Assembly: GCA_030531645.1 (NCBI GenBank)
Contig: JAUNNB010000001.1
Location: 1 to 64,000 of the forward strand
Direction: 5' to 3'
Length of the DNA: 64,000 bases
Source of the DNA: Candidatus Saccharimonadota bacterium
GTDB lineage: Bacteria > Patescibacteriota > Saccharimonadia > Saccharimonadales > Saccharimonadaceae
Shown: piece by piece, positions 18,800-28,197 of the stretch
Position numbering within the stretch: position 1 is the stretch's first letter
How the letters are laid out: every line of letters begins with the position of its first letter
Program-made: the position numbers and the translations under genes
The notes under the pieces: generated by a model
What the model saw: only the letters and a program-made list of their open reading frames with translations
The model's database searches: none
What the model was told of the DNA's origin: nothing

Positions 18800-19066
18800 A
18801 TGATTACAAAAGAGAATAAAGCTAAGGCTATTTCTGTTACTGCTCGCAACAAGAAGGATGTGGGCTCTCCTGAAGTGCAGGTCTCTATTTTGACCGCTCG
18901 CATCAAGGAAATCACTGAGCACGTGAAAGAAAACAAGCACGATTACATGGCAAAGCGCGGTCTCATGCAGATGGTTGGTAAGCGCAAGAAACTCTTGAAG
19001 TATCTTGAAAAAACCGACTTCGAGACTTACAAGAAAACCGTCGCTAAGCTCGGCCTCAGGAAATAA
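18800..19066 (+). CDS. rpsO: 30S ribosomal protein S15
   Basis: S15 is the primary binder of the 16S rRNA central domain. The 88-residue length is standard, and the GSPEVQVSILTARI and KRGLMQMVGKRKKLLKYL segments are diagnostic. TGA-TATAAT (18785-18790) ends 9 nt before the ATG, giving an almost leaderless transcript without a Shine-Dalgarno. A strong terminator follows at 19071. In many bacteria rpsO is directly followed by pnp; here an unrelated minus-strand gene intervenes. Confidence 0.97.
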   Translation: MITKENKAKAISVTARNKKDVGSPEVQVSILTARIKEITEHVKENKHDYMAKRGLMQMVGKRKKLLKYLEKTDFETYKKTVAKLGLRK

Positions 19067-19070
19067 CAAA

Positions 19071-19099
19071 AATACCCCCGCTAGGCGGGGGATTTTTTA
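19071..19099 (+). terminator. Rho-independent terminator after rpsO
   Basis: CCCCCGC and GCGGGGG form a 7-bp GC stem with a 3-nt loop, followed by a run of six T. Confidence 0.9.
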
Positions 19100-19116
19100 T
19101 AAACTGCTAGGATCTG

Positions 19117-20076
19117 TTAAACCATGGCGGCTGCTGCGATTCGAATAATCATGTTGTAAACCGTTGCGGGCTTGTGGGTTCTGCTTGCCTCGAATACTCT
19201 CGGCAGGTCCTTCTCGGGAATTCCCAACTGCTCGGCAATCTCCATAACTTCATCATCAATATAATCCTTGCTGGTCAAGGTTTCAACGAGCTGCATTTCA
19301 AATTCATGCCTCTCTCGCGCAGACTCCTTTGCTTCACGCACCTCGCGTTTCTTCGAAGCCCTGCCGACCGACATCAAATCAGCTTTCACGAGCACTTTGT
19401 CGCGCATCGTCTTCACTTTGTCGTCCTGCTTCTGAAGGGAATCAGTCGTCGTGGTAACATATTCTCTGTACCATTTCAGACCACGGTCATCCTTCGCGAA
19501 AGCTTCCAGCGCTGCCTTGAACAAAGCAAGTAATTCAGGATAATGCTTTACACACTCTTCGCAGTATAACCTACTTGCCGCCTCGTAGCGTCTAGCCTTC
19601 TCTTCAGAGCTAACCGTCTCCGGTTTCTCGTCCTCAGACTTTTCACCACGCTTCACGGCTTCCTTCCACGCTGCCTTATACTTGGCGTTTTCCTTCTCAA
19701 TCATCTTGTTGACCTTGTCTTTCAGGCCATCGACCGGAGAATTATCCACCAAAATCTGGATACGGAAAGGATCGGTTGCTTCCTGTCTGCGATTCAGCAT
19801 TATCATGCAGTAACTAACCCTATACATCTTATTGACGCGCTCTTTGATAGCGCTAAACAGCATACCCATCGGGGCATGACTGGTTATCGGGATATTTATC
19901 CCGGAAATCTCTACCTCACTCGGCATTACGACTTCTTTTTTGCCTTTACGGCGAGGGTCATCAGCAGGGAGATTCCTAAATTCCTCCAGCGACATGTCGC
20001 TGATAATCTCAGAATAAGTCCCCTCAACAATCTCCCATCTTAGAGGCATTACCTCTTTCACTGCTAATTGATCCAT
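19117..20076 (-). CDS. Unknown soluble protein inserted between rpsO and pnp
   Basis: Not recognised. The 319-residue charged protein has no signal peptide or membrane helix. A Lys/Glu-rich helical middle (about 125-170) is followed by a CEEC pair and an Arg/Lys/Glu-rich helix. It differs from most neighbours: a canonical AAGGAGGA Shine-Dalgarno, a consensus TTGACT-17-TATAAT promoter and a roughly 143-nt leader. Its position interrupts the widespread rpsO-pnp order and its strand is opposite, so insertion by transfer or rearrangement is plausible. No transposase or repeat is visible at the edges. Confidence 0.65.
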   Translation of the reverse strand: MDQLAVKEVMPLRWEIVEGTYSEIISDMSLEEFRNLPADDPRRKGKKEVVMPSEVEISGINIPITSHAPMGMLFSAIKERVNKMYRVSYCMIMLNRRQEATDPFRIQILVDNSPVDGLKDKVNKMIEKENAKYKAAWKEAVKRGEKSEDEKPETVSSEEKARRYEAASRLYCEECVKHYPELLALFKAALEAFAKDDRGLKWYREYVTTTTDSLQKQDDKVKTMRDKVLVKADLMSVGRASKKREVREAKESARERHEFEMQLVETLTSKDYIDDEVMEIAEQLGIPEKDLPRVFEASRTHKPATVYNMIIRIAAAAMV

Positions 20077-20225
20077 GCTTGGATCCTCCTTGTGTTGTGA
20101 TGTACTAACTTACGTTCTTGGTGGCTTTTCGAGAGGTGCGTGTTTTGCTTCTATACCCCCTTTACTATTTTTTATTAAGCAAAATTCCTCTAAAAACACG
20201 TACTTCGAAAGAAACCCCATTATCT

Positions 20226-20254
20226 ATTATATCACACTCATGCTTAAAAGTCAA
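20226..20254 (-). promoter_or_regulatory. TTGACT-17-TATAAT promoter, long-leader class
   Basis: Read on the minus strand, TTGACT (20254-20249) and TATAAT (20231-20226) are 17 bp apart. The predicted start near 20219 gives a 143-nt untranslated leader. The same TTGACT-17 arrangement precedes purE and the SLH-like gene. Confidence 0.75.
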
Positions 20255-20309
20255 GATATGAAAATTTTAGTGAAAAGTGGTAAAATCTATATAGATATTA
20301 ATTTATTGG

Positions 20310-20366
20310 GAAAACGGCGGAGATTTGCGGCCGAACACGTTTCAGCAATAAATCTCTGGTGTTTTC
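20310..20366 (+). promoter_or_regulatory. Long 5'-UTR hairpin of pnp
   Basis: Bases 20310-20326 pair with 20350-20366: 16 of 17 positions match (two G-U, one G-G mismatch), leaving a 23-nt loop. The Shine-Dalgarno AAGGAAAGG follows directly. The E. coli pnp leader also contains a long stem used in PNPase autocontrol through RNase III cleavage; a similar role here is an inference. Confidence 0.6.
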
Positions 20367-20384
20367 TCAAGGAAAGGTAATTTA

Positions 20385-22583
20385 ATGGAAATTATTAACC
20401 CATTAGGTAAACCACAAGTGCGCGTATCGACAGTATTTTGTGGTCGCAAGCTCACTCTCGAAGTTGGCCGCGTTGGTTTTCGCACCACTTCTAGTGTTCT
20501 CGTGACCTACGGTGATACTACCGTGCTCGGTTCTGTGGTTGTTTCTGACAAACCGGTTGAACAGGATTTCTTCCCACTCTCAATCGATTATGAAGAAAAA
20601 TTCTATGCTGCTGGCAAAATCAGCGGCTCTAAGTTTATCAAACGCGAAGGCAAGCCTTCAGATGATGCAGTCTTGATTGGTCGTCTCATTGATCGCCCAA
20701 TTCGTCCACTCTTCCCGAAAGGCTATCGCCAGGAAGTTCAAGTCGTGGCAACCGTTCTTTCAATGGATCCAAGCTTCCGTCCTGATGTTGTTGGTATGAT
20801 TGCAGCATCTAGCGCTTTGATGAATGCTGGTGTTCCATTTGATGGTCCTGTCGCCGGTCTTCGCATCGGTCGTGTCAATGGCGAATTCAAAGCCTTCCTC
20901 ACTCCTGAGGAACGCGCCGAGTCTGACCTCGACCTCGTTGTTGCTGTCAAAGACGAAAAAGTCGTCATGGTTGAAGCTGGTGCTAACGAAGTCCCAGAAG
21001 ATGTCATTATCGAAGCTATGCGTTGGGCAGTCAAAGAAGCACAGCCTGCTCTCGAATTGCAGCGTGAACTTCGTGAGAAACTTGGCGTTGTTGAGAAAGA
21101 ATTTAGTCTCATTCTTCCAGATGAAGAAATTCAGAAAACCGTTGACGCTTGGACTGAAAAAGCCTTTGCTGATGGCGGCAAAAAAGGGGCCAAGATTCGC
21201 AACAAGAATGTCATGGATCGCTCCAAGATTGCTGATGAGCTCATGGCTGAAATGGACGCCGAGTTTGCATTGAAACTTGGTGAAGGTGAAACCGATGAAG
21301 AAAAAATCGCAGATTACGAAGCTCGCCTCAAGAAAGATTACGACCAGGCATTTGAGCTTTCTGTTCATCACGAAGTTCGCCGTTCTATTGTTGAAGACGG
21401 TATTCGCCCAGATGGTCGCAAGACTACAGAAGTTCGCCCACTTAGCTCACAGGTTGGTATTCTTCCTCGTGTTCACGGCTCATCACTCTTCACTCGTGGT
21501 CTCACCCAGGCTATGAATATTGTGACGCTTGCTCCAATGAGCTTCGCTCAGCTTGTCGACACTATGGAAAAGACCGATGAAGAACGCCGCTACATGCATC
21601 ACTACAATGCTCCTAGCTATACAGTTGGTGAGTGTGGTCGTCTTGGTTCTCCAGGTCGTCGCGAAGTTGGCCACGGCTATCTTGCCGAGCGCGCTCTTCT
21701 TCCAATGCTTCCAAGTGTTGAAGATTTCCCATATGCGATTCGTTCCGTCACTGAAATTATGTCTCAGAACGGCTCCACTTCTATGGCTGCTACCTGTTCA
21801 AGCTGTATGGCTTTGATGGATGCTGGCGTGCCTTTGAAGCGCCCAGTTTCCGGCGTCGCTATGGGTCTCATGGTTGATGTTCCAGCTGGCTATAATATCA
21901 CCGAAAAAGATATTGATAAGGCTTATGTCCTTACCGATTTGATGGACGCAGAAGATTTCGCTGGTGATATGGACTTCAAGGTTACCGGTACCACCGAAGG
22001 TATCACTGCCCTTCAGATGGATATGAAGGTTCACGGTCTCCCAGTCGACATTCTCGAAAAAGCTATCAAGCAGTCTCATGATGGTCGTATGTTCATTCTC
22101 GAGCACATGCTTTCTGTGATTCCAGCTCCTCGCGAAAAGATTTCCGACTATGCTCCACAGATTGAGAAGCTCATGGTGAAGAAAGATAAAATCGGCGCCA
22201 TCATTGGTAAAGGCGGTGAGACTATCAACAAGATTACTGAAGAAACTGGCGCTCAGATCGACATTTCCGAGGATGGTCTTGTCACTATTGCTTCATCCGA
22301 TGCCGAGAAAATCAAAAAGGCTCTCGATTGGATTAAAGGCCTCGTAGAAGAACCTGAAGTTGGCCACGTTTATGAGGGAACCGTCGTTACTATTAAGGAC
22401 TTCGGCGCTTTCGTGAACATTATGCCAGGCATTGATGGCATGCTTCACATTTCACAAATCTCCGACAAGCGTATCGCTAAAGTCGAAGATGCTTTGAAAG
22501 TTGGCGACAAGGTTAAAGTCCGCCTCGAAGCAATCGACGACAAAGGTCGCTTGAGCCTCTCAATGCGCCACATTGATAAATAA
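20385..22583 (+). CDS. pnp: Polyribonucleotide nucleotidyltransferase (PNPase)
   Basis: PNPase is the trimeric phosphorolytic 3'-5' exoribonuclease and RNA tailing enzyme. The 732-residue protein has the first RNase PH domain, an alpha-helical linker, a second RNase PH domain with the [14 protein letters not shown] segment, a KH domain ([12 protein letters not shown], about 605) and a C-terminal S1 domain (about 660-730). Length and order are normal for the family. Translation uses AAGGAAAGG upstream of the ATG after a 92-nt structured leader. Together with RNase Y just downstream it gives this region the core of an mRNA decay system. Confidence 0.97.
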   Translation: MEIINPLGKPQVRVSTVFCGRKLTLEVGRVGFRTTSSVLVTYGDTTVLGSVVVSDKPVEQDFFPLSIDYEEKFYAAGKISGSKFIKREGKPSDDAVLIGRLIDRPIRPLFPKGYRQEVQVVATVLSMDPSFRPDVVGMIAASSALMNAGVPFDGPVAGLRIGRVNGEFKAFLTPEERAESDLDLVVAVKDEKVVMVEAGANEVPEDVIIEAMRWAVKEAQPALELQRELREKLGVVEKEFSLILPDEEIQKTVDAWTEKAFADGGKKGAKIRNKNVMDRSKIADELMAEMDAEFALKLGEGETDEEKIADYEARLKKDYDQAFELSVHHEVRRSIVEDGIRPDGRKTTEVRPLSSQVGILPRVHGSSLFTRGLTQAMNIVTLAPMSFAQLVDTMEKTDEERRYMHHYNAPSYTVGECGRLGSPGRREVGHGYLAERALLPMLPSVEDFPYAIRSVTEIMSQNGSTSMAATCSSCMALMDAGVPLKRPVSGVAMGLMVDVPAGYNITEKDIDKAYVLTDLMDAEDFAGDMDFKVTGTTEGITALQMDMKVHGLPVDILEKAIKQSHDGRMFILEHMLSVIPAPREKISDYAPQIEKLMVKKDKIGAIIGKGGETINKITEETGAQIDISEDGLVTIASSDAEKIKKALDWIKGLVEEPEVGHVYEGTVVTIKDFGAFVNIMPGIDGMLHISQISDKRIAKVEDALKVGDKVKVRLEAIDDKGRLSLSMRHIDK

Positions 22584-22585
22584 TC

Positions 22586-22611
22586 AATAAGCCCCGCAAG
22601 GGGCTTATTTG
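22586..22611 (+). terminator. Terminator after pnp
   Basis: AATAAGCCCC and GGGGCTTATT pair around a short GCAA loop. The T-rich tail runs straight into the TGTTATAAT promoter of the next gene (22613-22618). Confidence 0.85.
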
Positions 22612-22624
22612 TTATAATGTATAT

Positions 22625-23449
22625 ATGGATTATTGGAAGAAGCTAAGCAAGCCAACAAAAGAAATTCAGGATATTTTGGAATGGGGAATCCCCGAACAAA
22701 AAACTGGATTTATTTCCGTCATTGGCGGCAACTCCCAAAGTTTCTCAACCGAAGTTCGCATTACAGAATTTTTGTCGCATCAACAAATCAAATCTACTCA
22801 GCTGATTTTACCAGACGCTTTACAGAAAAAGATTCCGCCCATTCCAGGCATTGATTTTACAAAAAGTACCGAAGCCGGATCCTTTGCTCGCAGCAAAGAA
22901 TTAAATGACTTCATCGCATCAACTGATTTTGCATTGGTTCTAGGCGATGTTTCGAAAAATTCCGAAACTAGCATTGCTCTCTCCGATGCAATTCGCGAAT
23001 CATCGCCGCTCACCAACTCAAAGTCGGACGTCATGAACGATACTCCGATTTTACTCACGCGTGATGCTGTCGATTCTACGCTCGCTTCCGCAAATGATTT
23101 CATTGAACGCAAAAACTTGTTTTATGTTGCAACTCTTTCTCAGCTTCAAAAACTTTTCCGAAGTCTAATGTATCCAAAAATGATTCTACTTAGTAATCCA
23201 CTCATGCCGGTCATCGAGGCTTTACATAAATTCACATTGAGCTACGAGGGTGTGACCATTCTAACTTTCCATGAAGGCCAAATTATTGTTGCAAATCAGG
23301 GAAATATTGTCACAATTCCGCTCGATGCCACTAGCTATTCTGCTATTTCATTATGGTCTGGTGAGCTTGCAGCTAAAATCGCCCTGCTTAATCTCTGGAA
23401 TCCTAGCAAGCCTATAGACGCTACGACCTCCGCAATTTTCTGGAACTAG
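22625..23449 (+). CDS. Unknown protein, possibly a degenerate NAD(P)H-hydrate dehydratase-like fold
   Basis: A 274-residue soluble protein. An early VIGGNSQSFS segment, a central LVLGDVSKNSETS segment and a hydrophobic late WSGELAAKIALL segment fall where ADP-dependent NAD(P)H-hydrate dehydratases (YjeF C-terminal, ribokinase-like fold) have their G-rich and GTGD motifs. The GTGD catalytic motif itself is not present, so the similarity may be structural only and the function is unproven. A TGT-TATAAT box (22613-22618) ends exactly 6 nt before the ATG (leaderless). Confidence 0.6.
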   Translation: MDYWKKLSKPTKEIQDILEWGIPEQKTGFISVIGGNSQSFSTEVRITEFLSHQQIKSTQLILPDALQKKIPPIPGIDFTKSTEAGSFARSKELNDFIASTDFALVLGDVSKNSETSIALSDAIRESSPLTNSKSDVMNDTPILLTRDAVDSTLASANDFIERKNLFYVATLSQLQKLFRSLMYPKMILLSNPLMPVIEALHKFTLSYEGVTILTFHEGQIIVANQGNIVTIPLDATSYSAISLWSGELAAKIALLNLWNPSKPIDATTSAIFWN

Positions 23450-23523
23450 GTCTTAATTTTCGACCCCTCATATGGTATAATATATATGGGGACTCTGATT
23501 TAAGTTTTAAGAAAAGAGGTTTT

Positions 23524-25041
23524 ATGGAAATACTGATTGCGGTGATCGCCGCAGTGGTTGGCCTAGGTGCCGGCGCTGGTGGTGTTTTTGCCTATAATAA
23601 GAAAAATGAAAGCGGTGGGAAAAACAAAGCAGATGATTTAGTCCGCAAAGCTAAAAATGAAGCTAGCGATATCGTTTCTAACGCTCGTAAAGAAGCTGCT
23701 GATATTGCCCAAAAAGCAAAGTCCGATGAAGATGAACGTCGTAAAGAACTTCGCAAGACTGAAAATCTTTTGAACGAACGCCAGACTACATTAGACAGTA
23801 AGCTCGACCAACTCGAAAAGAAATCCGAGAAGCTCGTCAAAGAAGAAAAAGCTATCGAAGATTTGAAGACTGAAATTCGCGATATCCGTGCGAAGCAGCA
23901 GGAAAAGCTTGAGAAAATCGCAGGCCTTAGCAAAAATGATGCCAAAGAAAAGCTCATTGCTATGACCGAAAAAGATATTCGCGCTGACCTCGTTGGCCTC
24001 GTTGCAAAAGAGCAAAAAGACATCAAGCATAATGTTGACGAAGCTGCTCAAGCTCTCCTTCTCACTGCTATGGAGCGTATGAGTTCTGAAGTTACAGCAG
24101 ATCGTACTATTACTGCTTTGAAACTTCCTGATGATGATATCAAGGGCCGCATTATCGGTAAGGAAGGCCGCAATATCCAGGCCCTTCAGCGCGCTACCGG
24201 CGTAGATATCATGGTTGATGATACTCCAGGCATGGTTGTCCTTTCTAGCTTCGATCCAATTCGTCGCCAAGTTGCTCGCTATGCTTTGGAACGCCTTATG
24301 AAAGATGGCCGCATCAACCCATCTTCTATTGAAGAAGCCGTTATGAAAGGCGAAAAGGAAATTGAAAAGGAAGTCGTTCGTGCTGGTGAAGACGCTGTCC
24401 GCGAAGTCGGTCTTGTCGGTATCCCACACGAGATCATTCACCTTCTTGGTGAGCTCAAGTTCCGCACTTCCTATGGCCAGAATGTCCTTCTCCACTCTGT
24501 CGAGATGGCCCACATGGCTGGTATGATTGCTGAAGAAATCGGTGCAGACAAAACCATTACAAAGACCGCAACTTTGATGCACGATATGGGCAAGGCTGTC
24601 ACTCACAAAATCGAGGGTAAGCACGCCGACATCGGCGCTGAGCTCGCTAAGAAATATGGTATGAGTGACGAAGTTGTTCATGCTATTGCTGCTCACCACG
24701 ACGATATTGAGCCAACCACTCCAGAAGCTGTTATTGTTAAAATTTGTGATGCAATTTCTGCTGCTCGTCCAGGTGCTCGCAACATTTCTGCAGAAAACTT
24801 TGCAGAGCGTATGCGTGATCTCGAAAACATCGCTACTTCGTTCCCCGGCATCGACAAGGCCTATGCCATTTCTGCTGGCCGTGAAGTCCGCGTAATTGTT
24901 GAGCCAAAACAAATCGATGATCTTTCTGCATTGAAACTTGCTCGCGATATCGCCGATAAAATCGAAGCAACCATGAGCTACCCAGGCGTTATCAAAGTTA
25001 ACGTCATTCGCGAAACTCGCGCTATTGAATACGCAAAGTAA
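23524..25041 (+). CDS. rny: Ribonuclease Y
   Basis: RNase Y is the membrane-anchored endoribonuclease that starts mRNA decay in bacteria lacking RNase E. The 505-residue protein has an N-terminal membrane helix (about 2-21), a long Lys/Glu coiled coil (about 35-150), a KH domain with GRIIGKEGRNIQ (about 210), and an HD domain with HDMGKAVTHK (about 355). The promoter TGG-TATAAT (23476-23481) gives a roughly 36-nt leader with an AGAGGT Shine-Dalgarno, in contrast to its leaderless neighbours. A terminator follows. Confidence 0.97.
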   Translation: MEILIAVIAAVVGLGAGAGGVFAYNKKNESGGKNKADDLVRKAKNEASDIVSNARKEAADIAQKAKSDEDERRKELRKTENLLNERQTTLDSKLDQLEKKSEKLVKEEKAIEDLKTEIRDIRAKQQEKLEKIAGLSKNDAKEKLIAMTEKDIRADLVGLVAKEQKDIKHNVDEAAQALLLTAMERMSSEVTADRTITALKLPDDDIKGRIIGKEGRNIQALQRATGVDIMVDDTPGMVVLSSFDPIRRQVARYALERLMKDGRINPSSIEEAVMKGEKEIEKEVVRAGEDAVREVGLVGIPHEIIHLLGELKFRTSYGQNVLLHSVEMAHMAGMIAEEIGADKTITKTATLMHDMGKAVTHKIEGKHADIGAELAKKYGMSDEVVHAIAAHHDDIEPTTPEAVIVKICDAISAARPGARNISAENFAERMRDLENIATSFPGIDKAYAISAGREVRVIVEPKQIDDLSALKLARDIADKIEATMSYPGVIKVNVIRETRAIEYAK

Positions 25042-25049
25042 ATCAGAAA

Positions 25050-25078
25050 AGGCGACCTACGGGTCGTCTTTTTTTATT
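25050..25078 (+). terminator. Terminator after rny
   Basis: GGCGACC and GGTCGTC form a 7-bp stem (one G-U) with a short loop, followed by seven T. Confidence 0.9.
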
Positions 25079-25089
25079 GCTCACATTGG

Positions 25090-25176
25090 TGGTGGGCGAA
25101 GTGGGAATCGAACCCACACTCCATTGCTGGAACTAGATTTTGAGTCTGGCGCGTCTACCAATTCCGCCATTCGCCC
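25090..25176 (-). tRNA. tRNA-Leu (anticodon CAA)
   Basis: The acceptor stem GGGCGAA/TTCGCCC, D-arm, a long variable arm, the T-loop GGTTCGATTCC and an encoded CCA (25092-25090) are all present. The anticodon loop CTCAAAA gives CAA, reading UUG. The anticodon stem has one apparent C-A mismatch (second pair). A TGG-TATAAT box at 25192-25187 lies 10 nt before the 5' end. Confidence 0.95.
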
Positions 25177-25277
25177 TAGTTCTTATATTATACCATATGA
25201 CCCTTTAATTTTCCACCTTTAAGGTATATAATAGTAACAAGTATTTTTATATGTCAAAAATAGGGTAGGGAGGAAAA

Positions 25278-26708
25278 ATGAGAGAAATTATTTTACCAGA
25301 AATTGAGGACGACGAGAACGATCGCTTGCGTCGCCACGAAGATCGTGACGAATATGTGAACCGCCGTCGTGAAACTAGGGAAGCAGATTTGGCACGCGAA
25401 CATACGCGCCGTCGTGCTGAACTAAGGCAGGCCGAAGAATCTAAGAAATCTAAGAAGGCTCCTAAGAAAGGCCAGAAAAAAGTTTGCAAGAAAAAAATCG
25501 CAGTCATTGTTTTAAGTATTCTTGTTCTTGCCGCTATTATTACTGCCGTTGTTCTTGCTGTCATTAAAAATCAGAAAAACGAAAACGGCGAGCCAGTTGC
25601 CGAAGGTTCAAATGAACCAGCTCCTACCATTTTCTATAGTAAACTTACTGGTCTAGAAATCGTTCGTAGTGGCGCTCAAAGCAACGGTCTGACATATACC
25701 GTAGAAGAAGCTAAGGCTATCGCCGATGCTTACAATGCCGCCCCTACTTACTGTATGCAAATTCCAAACGGCGCCGATTATAATCGTATTATGGCTGGTT
25801 TGGATAATGCGGCTGTCATGTATGAAGCTGTTGCTGAAGCTGGCATCACGCGTTTTGCTATGATTTTCCAGAATCCTACTGGTTCTGCAATTGGTCCAAT
25901 TCGCTCACTCCGCATGTATTATCTTGATTGGGATGTCCCATACGACTGTACTATTGTCCACGCTGGTGGTGAAGAAAATGCTCGTATCGAAGCTGCAAGT
26001 GGCAAATACCGCGATCTCACCGAATCACTTACCTACATGTGGCGCTCTAATTATGGTGAATATTATGCACCTAATAATCTCTTCACTGATGCTTCTCGTT
26101 TGAAGAATTTTAACGCTAATGCTGGTTACAAAACTTCCGACTACAAAGCCATCGCACGCCAGACTTATGAAACCGCTAAAAAGCAAAAAGAATTTATTGC
26201 TTCATATAGCAAAGAAGACGGTACTGAAAAAATGAAAGAAGCTGGCCTCCCTACCGATGCCGCTAAAGTTACTTCTATAGATATCGATTTCGGCACTTCT
26301 ATTACATACAACCCAATGTATGAATACGACGCTGAGAAAAATACATATCTCCGTAGCTATGAAAATGGCGACAAACATACATATCGCATTTGCAAAGAAT
26401 CTGAGCAACCCAAACTCAGTTCCTGTGGCAAAGAAATCCAGGTTGAAGCTAGCGCAGTAGCCGTCATTCAGGTCAAAGAAAAAACTTGGATGGATCGTTG
26501 GAATCACGCTCGTGAAGATATTGAAACCACCGGCTCTGGCAAGGCTTGGATTTTCCAGAACGGTGTCTATATTCCAGCTACTTGGAAACGCGCTACTCGT
26601 AACGACCAAATCGAATTCATCGATAGCGATGGCAATAAAATCGAAATCACTCCAGGCCAACTTTGGATTTCAGCTATTCCAGAAAAGGGAAGGGTGAAGT
26701 ATGAATAA
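25278..26708 (+). CDS. DUF3048 (YerB-like) membrane-anchored protein
   Basis: A 476-residue protein with a very charged Arg/Glu-rich cytoplasmic N-terminus (1-75), one membrane helix (about 78-98) and an external DUF3048 domain. The domain is recognised from the VMYEAVAEAGITRF segment and the IGPIRSLRMYYLDW segment, both characteristic. The family function is unknown; it is common in Firmicutes as a lipoprotein, whereas here the anchor is a transmembrane helix. TATAAT (25227-25232) and a GGGAGG Shine-Dalgarno give a leader of about 40 nt. It overlaps gltX by 8 nt. Confidence 0.82.
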   Translation: MREIILPEIEDDENDRLRRHEDRDEYVNRRRETREADLAREHTRRRAELRQAEESKKSKKAPKKGQKKVCKKKIAVIVLSILVLAAIITAVVLAVIKNQKNENGEPVAEGSNEPAPTIFYSKLTGLEIVRSGAQSNGLTYTVEEAKAIADAYNAAPTYCMQIPNGADYNRIMAGLDNAAVMYEAVAEAGITRFAMIFQNPTGSAIGPIRSLRMYYLDWDVPYDCTIVHAGGEENARIEAASGKYRDLTESLTYMWRSNYGEYYAPNNLFTDASRLKNFNANAGYKTSDYKAIARQTYETAKKQKEFIASYSKEDGTEKMKEAGLPTDAAKVTSIDIDFGTSITYNPMYEYDAEKNTYLRSYENGDKHTYRICKESEQPKLSSCGKEIQVEASAVAVIQVKEKTWMDRWNHAREDIETTGSGKAWIFQNGVYIPATWKRATRNDQIEFIDSDGNKIEITPGQLWISAIPEKGRVKYE

Positions 26709-28188
26709 AGCTGTCACGCGTTTTGCGCCTAGCCCTACCGGCTATATCCATATCGGCAATGTTCGTAGTGCAATTTACCCATATCTTGTTGCCAAACAAA
26801 CTGGCGGCAAGATGATTCTACGCATCGAAGATACCGATCAGGATCGCTATGTTGAAGGTGCCACCGAACTTATTATGGATACTTTGAATTGGCTCGGCCT
26901 TGAATGGGATGAGGGTGCTGGCAAAACTGGTCCAAATGGTCCATATTTCCAAAGTGAACGCAAAGAAATTTATCATCAGTGGGCTCAAAAACTCATCGAT
27001 GCAGGCCGTGCCTATGCCGATGACACTCCAGCTGAAAAAATCGATGAATACCGCAAGGCTGACCAAGAAGCTGGCATCCCATTTCTTTATCGCAACCATC
27101 GCCCGGACCACGAAGTTGAGTGGAAAGAAGGCGTTGCTCTGCGTTTCAAAACTGAACCAAAAAATTATGACTGGACCGATGAAGTTATGGGTAAAATGCA
27201 TACTGGCCCAGAAGTCTTGGATGATATCATTCTAATCAAACGCGACGGTCTTCCGACGTATAATTTTGGTCATATTGTCGATGATGCAGAAATGGGCGTA
27301 ACCCACATTATGCGTGGTGTTGAGTATCTTTCTAGTATGCCAAACTACCTCGCAATTTACGAAGCTCTTGGCATTGAGCACCCAAAATTTGTCTCGCTCC
27401 CACACATTCTCGCACCTACCGGCAATAAAAAACTTGGCAAACGCGATGGTGCTAAATCGGTTACAGAATATCGTGAAGATGGCGTGCTTCCAGAAGCTAT
27501 GTTAAATTACTTAGCTTGCCTCGGTTGGAATGACGGCACCGAGCAGGAAGTCTACACGAAGAATGAGCTTATTGAAAAATTCAGCATCGACCGTGTCCAA
27601 AACTCCGGCGCTCGTTTCGATGAAGTTAAAATTGGCTGGATGAATGGCCAATGGATTCGTCGTATTTTCGACGAGCAAGGCGTGGATGCATTATATGCTC
27701 GCACACTAGAATCCGCAGATGAAAAATACATTACATTCAAGCCTCTTAATTTCTGGCCAGAAAACGCTGCAAATGAACCGGATGAATATAAGAAGCAAGT
27801 TCTCGCGATTATTTACGATCGTCTCAAGACTCTTTCTGATCTTAGAACTATGACTACATATTTCTTCGCGGACCCAGAAATCGACCTTGCTATGATTACA
27901 GAAAATAAGTTCTTAAAGAAACTTTCCGAAAAAGAACTTGCCGACCTCCTTACTATGACTATCGAAAAACTAAGCTCCGTAGAATGGACCGAAGAATCTC
28001 TCCAAAATGCACTGAATGAACTTCTCGAAAAATCCGGCAAAAAACCAGCTGAATATTTCAGTCTCGTTCGTATTTCTGTTAGCTTCGCGCCATTCAGCCC
28101 AGCACTTCATCTGACGCTTAATGTGCTCGGCAAAGACAAAACTATTGCTCGTTTGAATCAAGTTCGCACCGCCCTCGTTAATGGCTAA
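26701..28188 (+). CDS. gltX: Glutamate-tRNA ligase
   Basis: Class I aminoacyl-tRNA synthetase charging tRNA-Glu. The 495-residue protein has APSPTGYIHIGNVRSA (HIGH motif HIGN, about 8-23), the KLGKRDGA signature (KMSKS equivalent, about 245-252) and a C-terminal anticodon-binding helical domain. Length is normal. It starts inside the previous gene (ATG 26701, stop 26708) behind a GGAAGGGTG Shine-Dalgarno, so it is coupled to the DUF3048 gene. Confidence 0.95.
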   Translation: MNKAVTRFAPSPTGYIHIGNVRSAIYPYLVAKQTGGKMILRIEDTDQDRYVEGATELIMDTLNWLGLEWDEGAGKTGPNGPYFQSERKEIYHQWAQKLIDAGRAYADDTPAEKIDEYRKADQEAGIPFLYRNHRPDHEVEWKEGVALRFKTEPKNYDWTDEVMGKMHTGPEVLDDIILIKRDGLPTYNFGHIVDDAEMGVTHIMRGVEYLSSMPNYLAIYEALGIEHPKFVSLPHILAPTGNKKLGKRDGAKSVTEYREDGVLPEAMLNYLACLGWNDGTEQEVYTKNELIEKFSIDRVQNSGARFDEVKIGWMNGQWIRRIFDEQGVDALYARTLESADEKYITFKPLNFWPENAANEPDEYKKQVLAIIYDRLKTLSDLRTMTTYFFADPEIDLAMITENKFLKKLSEKELADLLTMTIEKLSSVEWTEESLQNALNELLEKSGKKPAEYFSLVRISVSFAPFSPALHLTLNVLGKDKTIARLNQVRTALVNG

Positions 28189-28197
28189 AGGAGGCCT

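Larger units (their letters stand above)
20077..20384. other. Divergent regulatory region between unknown gene and pnp
   Basis: No gene is seen in these 308 bases. They hold the minus-strand promoter (20226-20254) with its roughly 143-nt leader, and the plus-strand pnp promoter (TGG-TAAAAT, -10 at 20281-20286) with a roughly 92-nt leader that folds into a long hairpin. The minus leader contains AGAGG..TTTTGC and GCAAAA..CCTCT segments that could pair around an A-rich loop. Confidence 0.6.

Noticed and set aside
20075-20380. Open frame of about 100 codons on the plus strand before pnp
   Set aside because: It runs through the minus-strand promoter and leader and the pnp leader hairpin, has no Shine-Dalgarno or correctly spaced -10, and encodes a low-complexity product.
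23791-24912. 373-codon minus-strand frame opposite rny
   Set aside because: Antisense shadow of the rny coding sequence with no start signals; the product has the Phe/Ser-rich bias typical of reverse frames.
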